Shown: piece by piece, positions 62,214-64,000 of the stretch
Position numbering within the stretch: position 1 is the stretch's first letter
Layout: the number at the start of each line of letters is the position of its first letter
From: Rhynchopus sp. YZ270_cl-10
Taxonomy: Eukaryota; Euglenozoa; Diplonemea; Diplonemida; Diplonemidae
NCBI GenBank assembly: GCA_964035575.1
Contig: OZ037836.1
Location: 1-64,000 of the forward strand
Reading direction: 5' to 3'
Length of the DNA: 64,000 nt
Translations under genes and position numbers: made by a program
The notes under the pieces: generated by a model
Databases searched by the model: none
Told to the model about the DNA's origin: nothing
Seen by the model: the letters and a program-made list of their open reading frames with translations, nothing else

Positions 62214-62789
62214 CATCTAATATGTGATGGTCAAAAGTGCAAGATTCCTTCGTTAATGAACTTTTTGAGTACCAGTTATACCTGGGGAATATGCTCAGAT
62301 CACTCTTTTGACCATCTGGCGTTTACCACAAAAACACCACTTTTTACAGGCCACTTTACAGGCCAGTTCATGAAGGCACGAGTGAGGTTTTTTTGTACAC
62401 GTTACCGTGAGCGGGCGCGCGAAGCGCGCACGCGAACGCCCCGCGGGAAGCGAATAGCTGACCGCCTGCCCAGTGTGTGAGGTCCTTACAAAAAAAACCA
62501 CCTGTAAAAAAAGGTGAGGTCCTCATCACGTTTCCATGGAAGTGTCACACAAGAACGACAGGTTTTTTAGCCCGTCACCAAATCCTAAAAAACCTTAGTT
62601 TTTTAGTCTTTACTATAGAGATGTGCGCCACCCACACCACACACACTACACACCCACACACACACACACACACCCCCTCACCACCAGAGGGGATTTGACC
62701 AAAAAATCGATTTTTTTAAATAAATAGTTGCTCATCCAAAAGTGAATTTTTTGGGCTTAACGTGTTGTTTGGGGGTATTGAGGCCCAAA
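62214..62789 (+). repeat. Left arm of a large palindrome
   Basis: The arm starts exactly at the array end with the 71-bp flank, holds a GC-rich GCGCGCGAAGCGCGC patch (about 62415-62430) and a CA microsatellite (about 62630-62680), and ends at CCTCAATACC-type sequence. It pairs with 62835-63426 with near-perfect identity apart from microsatellite length. No protein gene is recognised. Confidence 0.95.
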
Positions 62790-62834
62790 AAAAAAATTTA
62801 AGACAGTCCTGTTCAAAAAATGGACTGCCAAAAG

Positions 62835-63426
62835 TTTGGGCCTCAATACCCCCAAACAACACGTTAAGCCCAAAAAATTCACTTTTGGATGAGCAACTAT
62901 TTATTTAAAAAAATCGATTTTTTGGTCAAATCCCCTCTGGTGGTGAGGGGGTGTGTGTGTGTGTGTGTGGGTGTGTGTGTGTGTGGGTGTGTAGTGTGTG
63001 TGGTGTGGGTGGCGCACATCTCTATAGTAAAGACTAAAAAACTAAGGTTTTTTAGGATTTGGTGACGGGCTAAAAAACCTGTCGTTCTTGTGTGACACTT
63101 CCATGGAAACGTGATGAGGACCTCACCTTTTTTTACAGGTGGTTTTTTTTGTAAGGACCTCACACACTGGGCAGGCGGTCAGCTATTCGCTTCCCGCGGG
63201 GCGTTCGCGTGCGCGCTTCGCGCGCCCGCTCACGGTAACGTGTACAAAAAAACCTCACTCGTGCCTTCATGAACTGGCCTGTAAAGTGGCCTGTAAAAAG
63301 TGGTGTTTTTGTGGTAAACGCCAGATGGTCAAAAGAGTGATCTGAGCATATTCCCCAGGTATAACTGGTACTCAAAAAGTTCATTAACGAAGGAATCTTG
63401 CACTTTTGACCATCACATATTAGATG
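62835..63426 (-). repeat. Right arm of the large palindrome
   Basis: Reverse complement of 62214-62789, about 16 bp longer in the GT microsatellite. The spacer between the arms is 45 bp (62790-62834). Such a structure can be a fold-back element, a real inverted duplication or an assembly or library artefact. Confidence 0.95.
62941..63008. repeat. GT-rich microsatellite in the palindrome right arm
   Basis: GT runs with interspersed GGG and TAG units. The length differs from the CA run in the left arm (about 62630-62680), as expected for a slipping microsatellite. Confidence 0.9.
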
Positions 63427-64000
63427 TGTTTTTTCAGGTTTTTCAATGCACTTTCCTGTACTGGGAAGCATGCCACAAGTGTCATGTTTTACAAGGCAAA
63501 AATGACCAAAAAAGCTGATTTTTGGCCGAATGCCACATGTCATTTGGCAGTCCATTTTTTGAACAGGACTGTCTTAAATTTTTTTTTTGGGCCTCAATAC
63601 CCCCAAACAACACGTTAAGCCCAAAAAATTCACTTTTGGATGAGCAACTATTTATTTAAAAAAATCGATTTTTTGGTCAAATCCCCTCTGGTGGTGAGGG
63701 GGTGTGTGTGTGTGTGTGTGGGTGTGTGTGTGTGTGGGTGTGTAGTGTGTGTGGTGTGGGTGGCGCACATCTCTATAGTAAAGACTAAAAAACTAAGGTT
63801 TTTTAGGATTTATTTAAAAAAATCGATTTTTTGGTCAAATCCCCCTGGTGGTGAGGGTGTGTGTGTGTGTGTGTGTGTGGGTGTGTGTGGGTGTGCTGTG
63901 TGTGGGTGTGTAGTGTGTGTGGTGTGGGTGGCGCACATCTCTATAGTAAAGACTAAAAAACTAAGGTTTTTTAGGATTTTTTTTTGGGCCTCAATACCCC
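63427..64000 (+). repeat. Direct-repeat continuation of the palindrome sequence to the window edge
   Basis: After about 115 bp of unique sequence, the palindrome's centre (GGCAGTCCATTTTTTGAACA, reverse of the loop) and inner right arm recur from about 63544 to 63811. A shorter copy then runs from about 63811 to 63985, and a third GGGCCTCAATACCCC begins at 63986 as the window ends. Two GT microsatellites lie at about 63702-63765 and 63857-63925. Confidence 0.9.

Overview
The window is eukaryotic nuclear DNA made almost entirely of repeats and DNA transposons. The evidence is a Mutator-like transposase gene and a small zinc-finger gene that become sensible proteins only after removal of short GT-AG introns (49, 50 and 57 nt), a eukaryotic-type Helitron Rep protein, and large tandem satellites. 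Very short introns fit many algae, protists and fungi. The sequence does not let me name the organism. I see no rRNA, tRNA, CRISPR array or bacterial operon, and no ordinary host housekeeping gene.

Layout. (1) 1-4810: about 600 copies of an 8-bp repeat, GCGGGTTT, running off the left edge. (2) 4811-51165: a macrosatellite of 1,851-bp units, 21 full units plus 704 bp of a 22nd, nearly identical by eye. Each unit carries a nested 58-bp minisatellite and two perfect hairpins. Shared rare variants recur ten units apart, suggesting a higher-order repeat of about 18.6 kb. (3) 13389-20057: a 6,669-bp Mutator-like element (MULE) inserted in satellite unit 5, with 70-bp terminal inverted repeats, a 9-bp target duplication and a three-exon gene for a predicted 981-aa transposase. 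(4) 51166-57377: a short inverted array of the same 8-bp repeat, then a Helitron Rep gene on the minus strand, broken before its helicase domain, then a small two-exon zinc-finger gene. (5) 57378-62213: further 8-bp arrays, a 571-bp tandem repeat, a GC-rich hairpin cluster and a degenerate older repeat. (6) 62214-64000: a large palindrome with GT/CA microsatellites, followed by direct repeats running off the right edge.

How the parts relate. The 8-bp repeat lies at or next to most of the large module boundaries: array/satellite, satellite/Helitron, zinc-finger-gene flank/unique DNA, unique DNA/571-bp repeat, and degenerate repeat/palindrome. Its most common variant, GGGTTTAC, recalls a short motif inside the 571-bp repeat, a possible seed. 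The MULE is the youngest datable event, because it splits one otherwise standard satellite unit and its ends are almost unchanged. The best candidates for something undescribed are the MULE transposase, which carries a C-terminal cysteine-peptidase-like region and a SAP-like tail, and the link between the G-rich 8-bp arrays and the rearrangement junctions.
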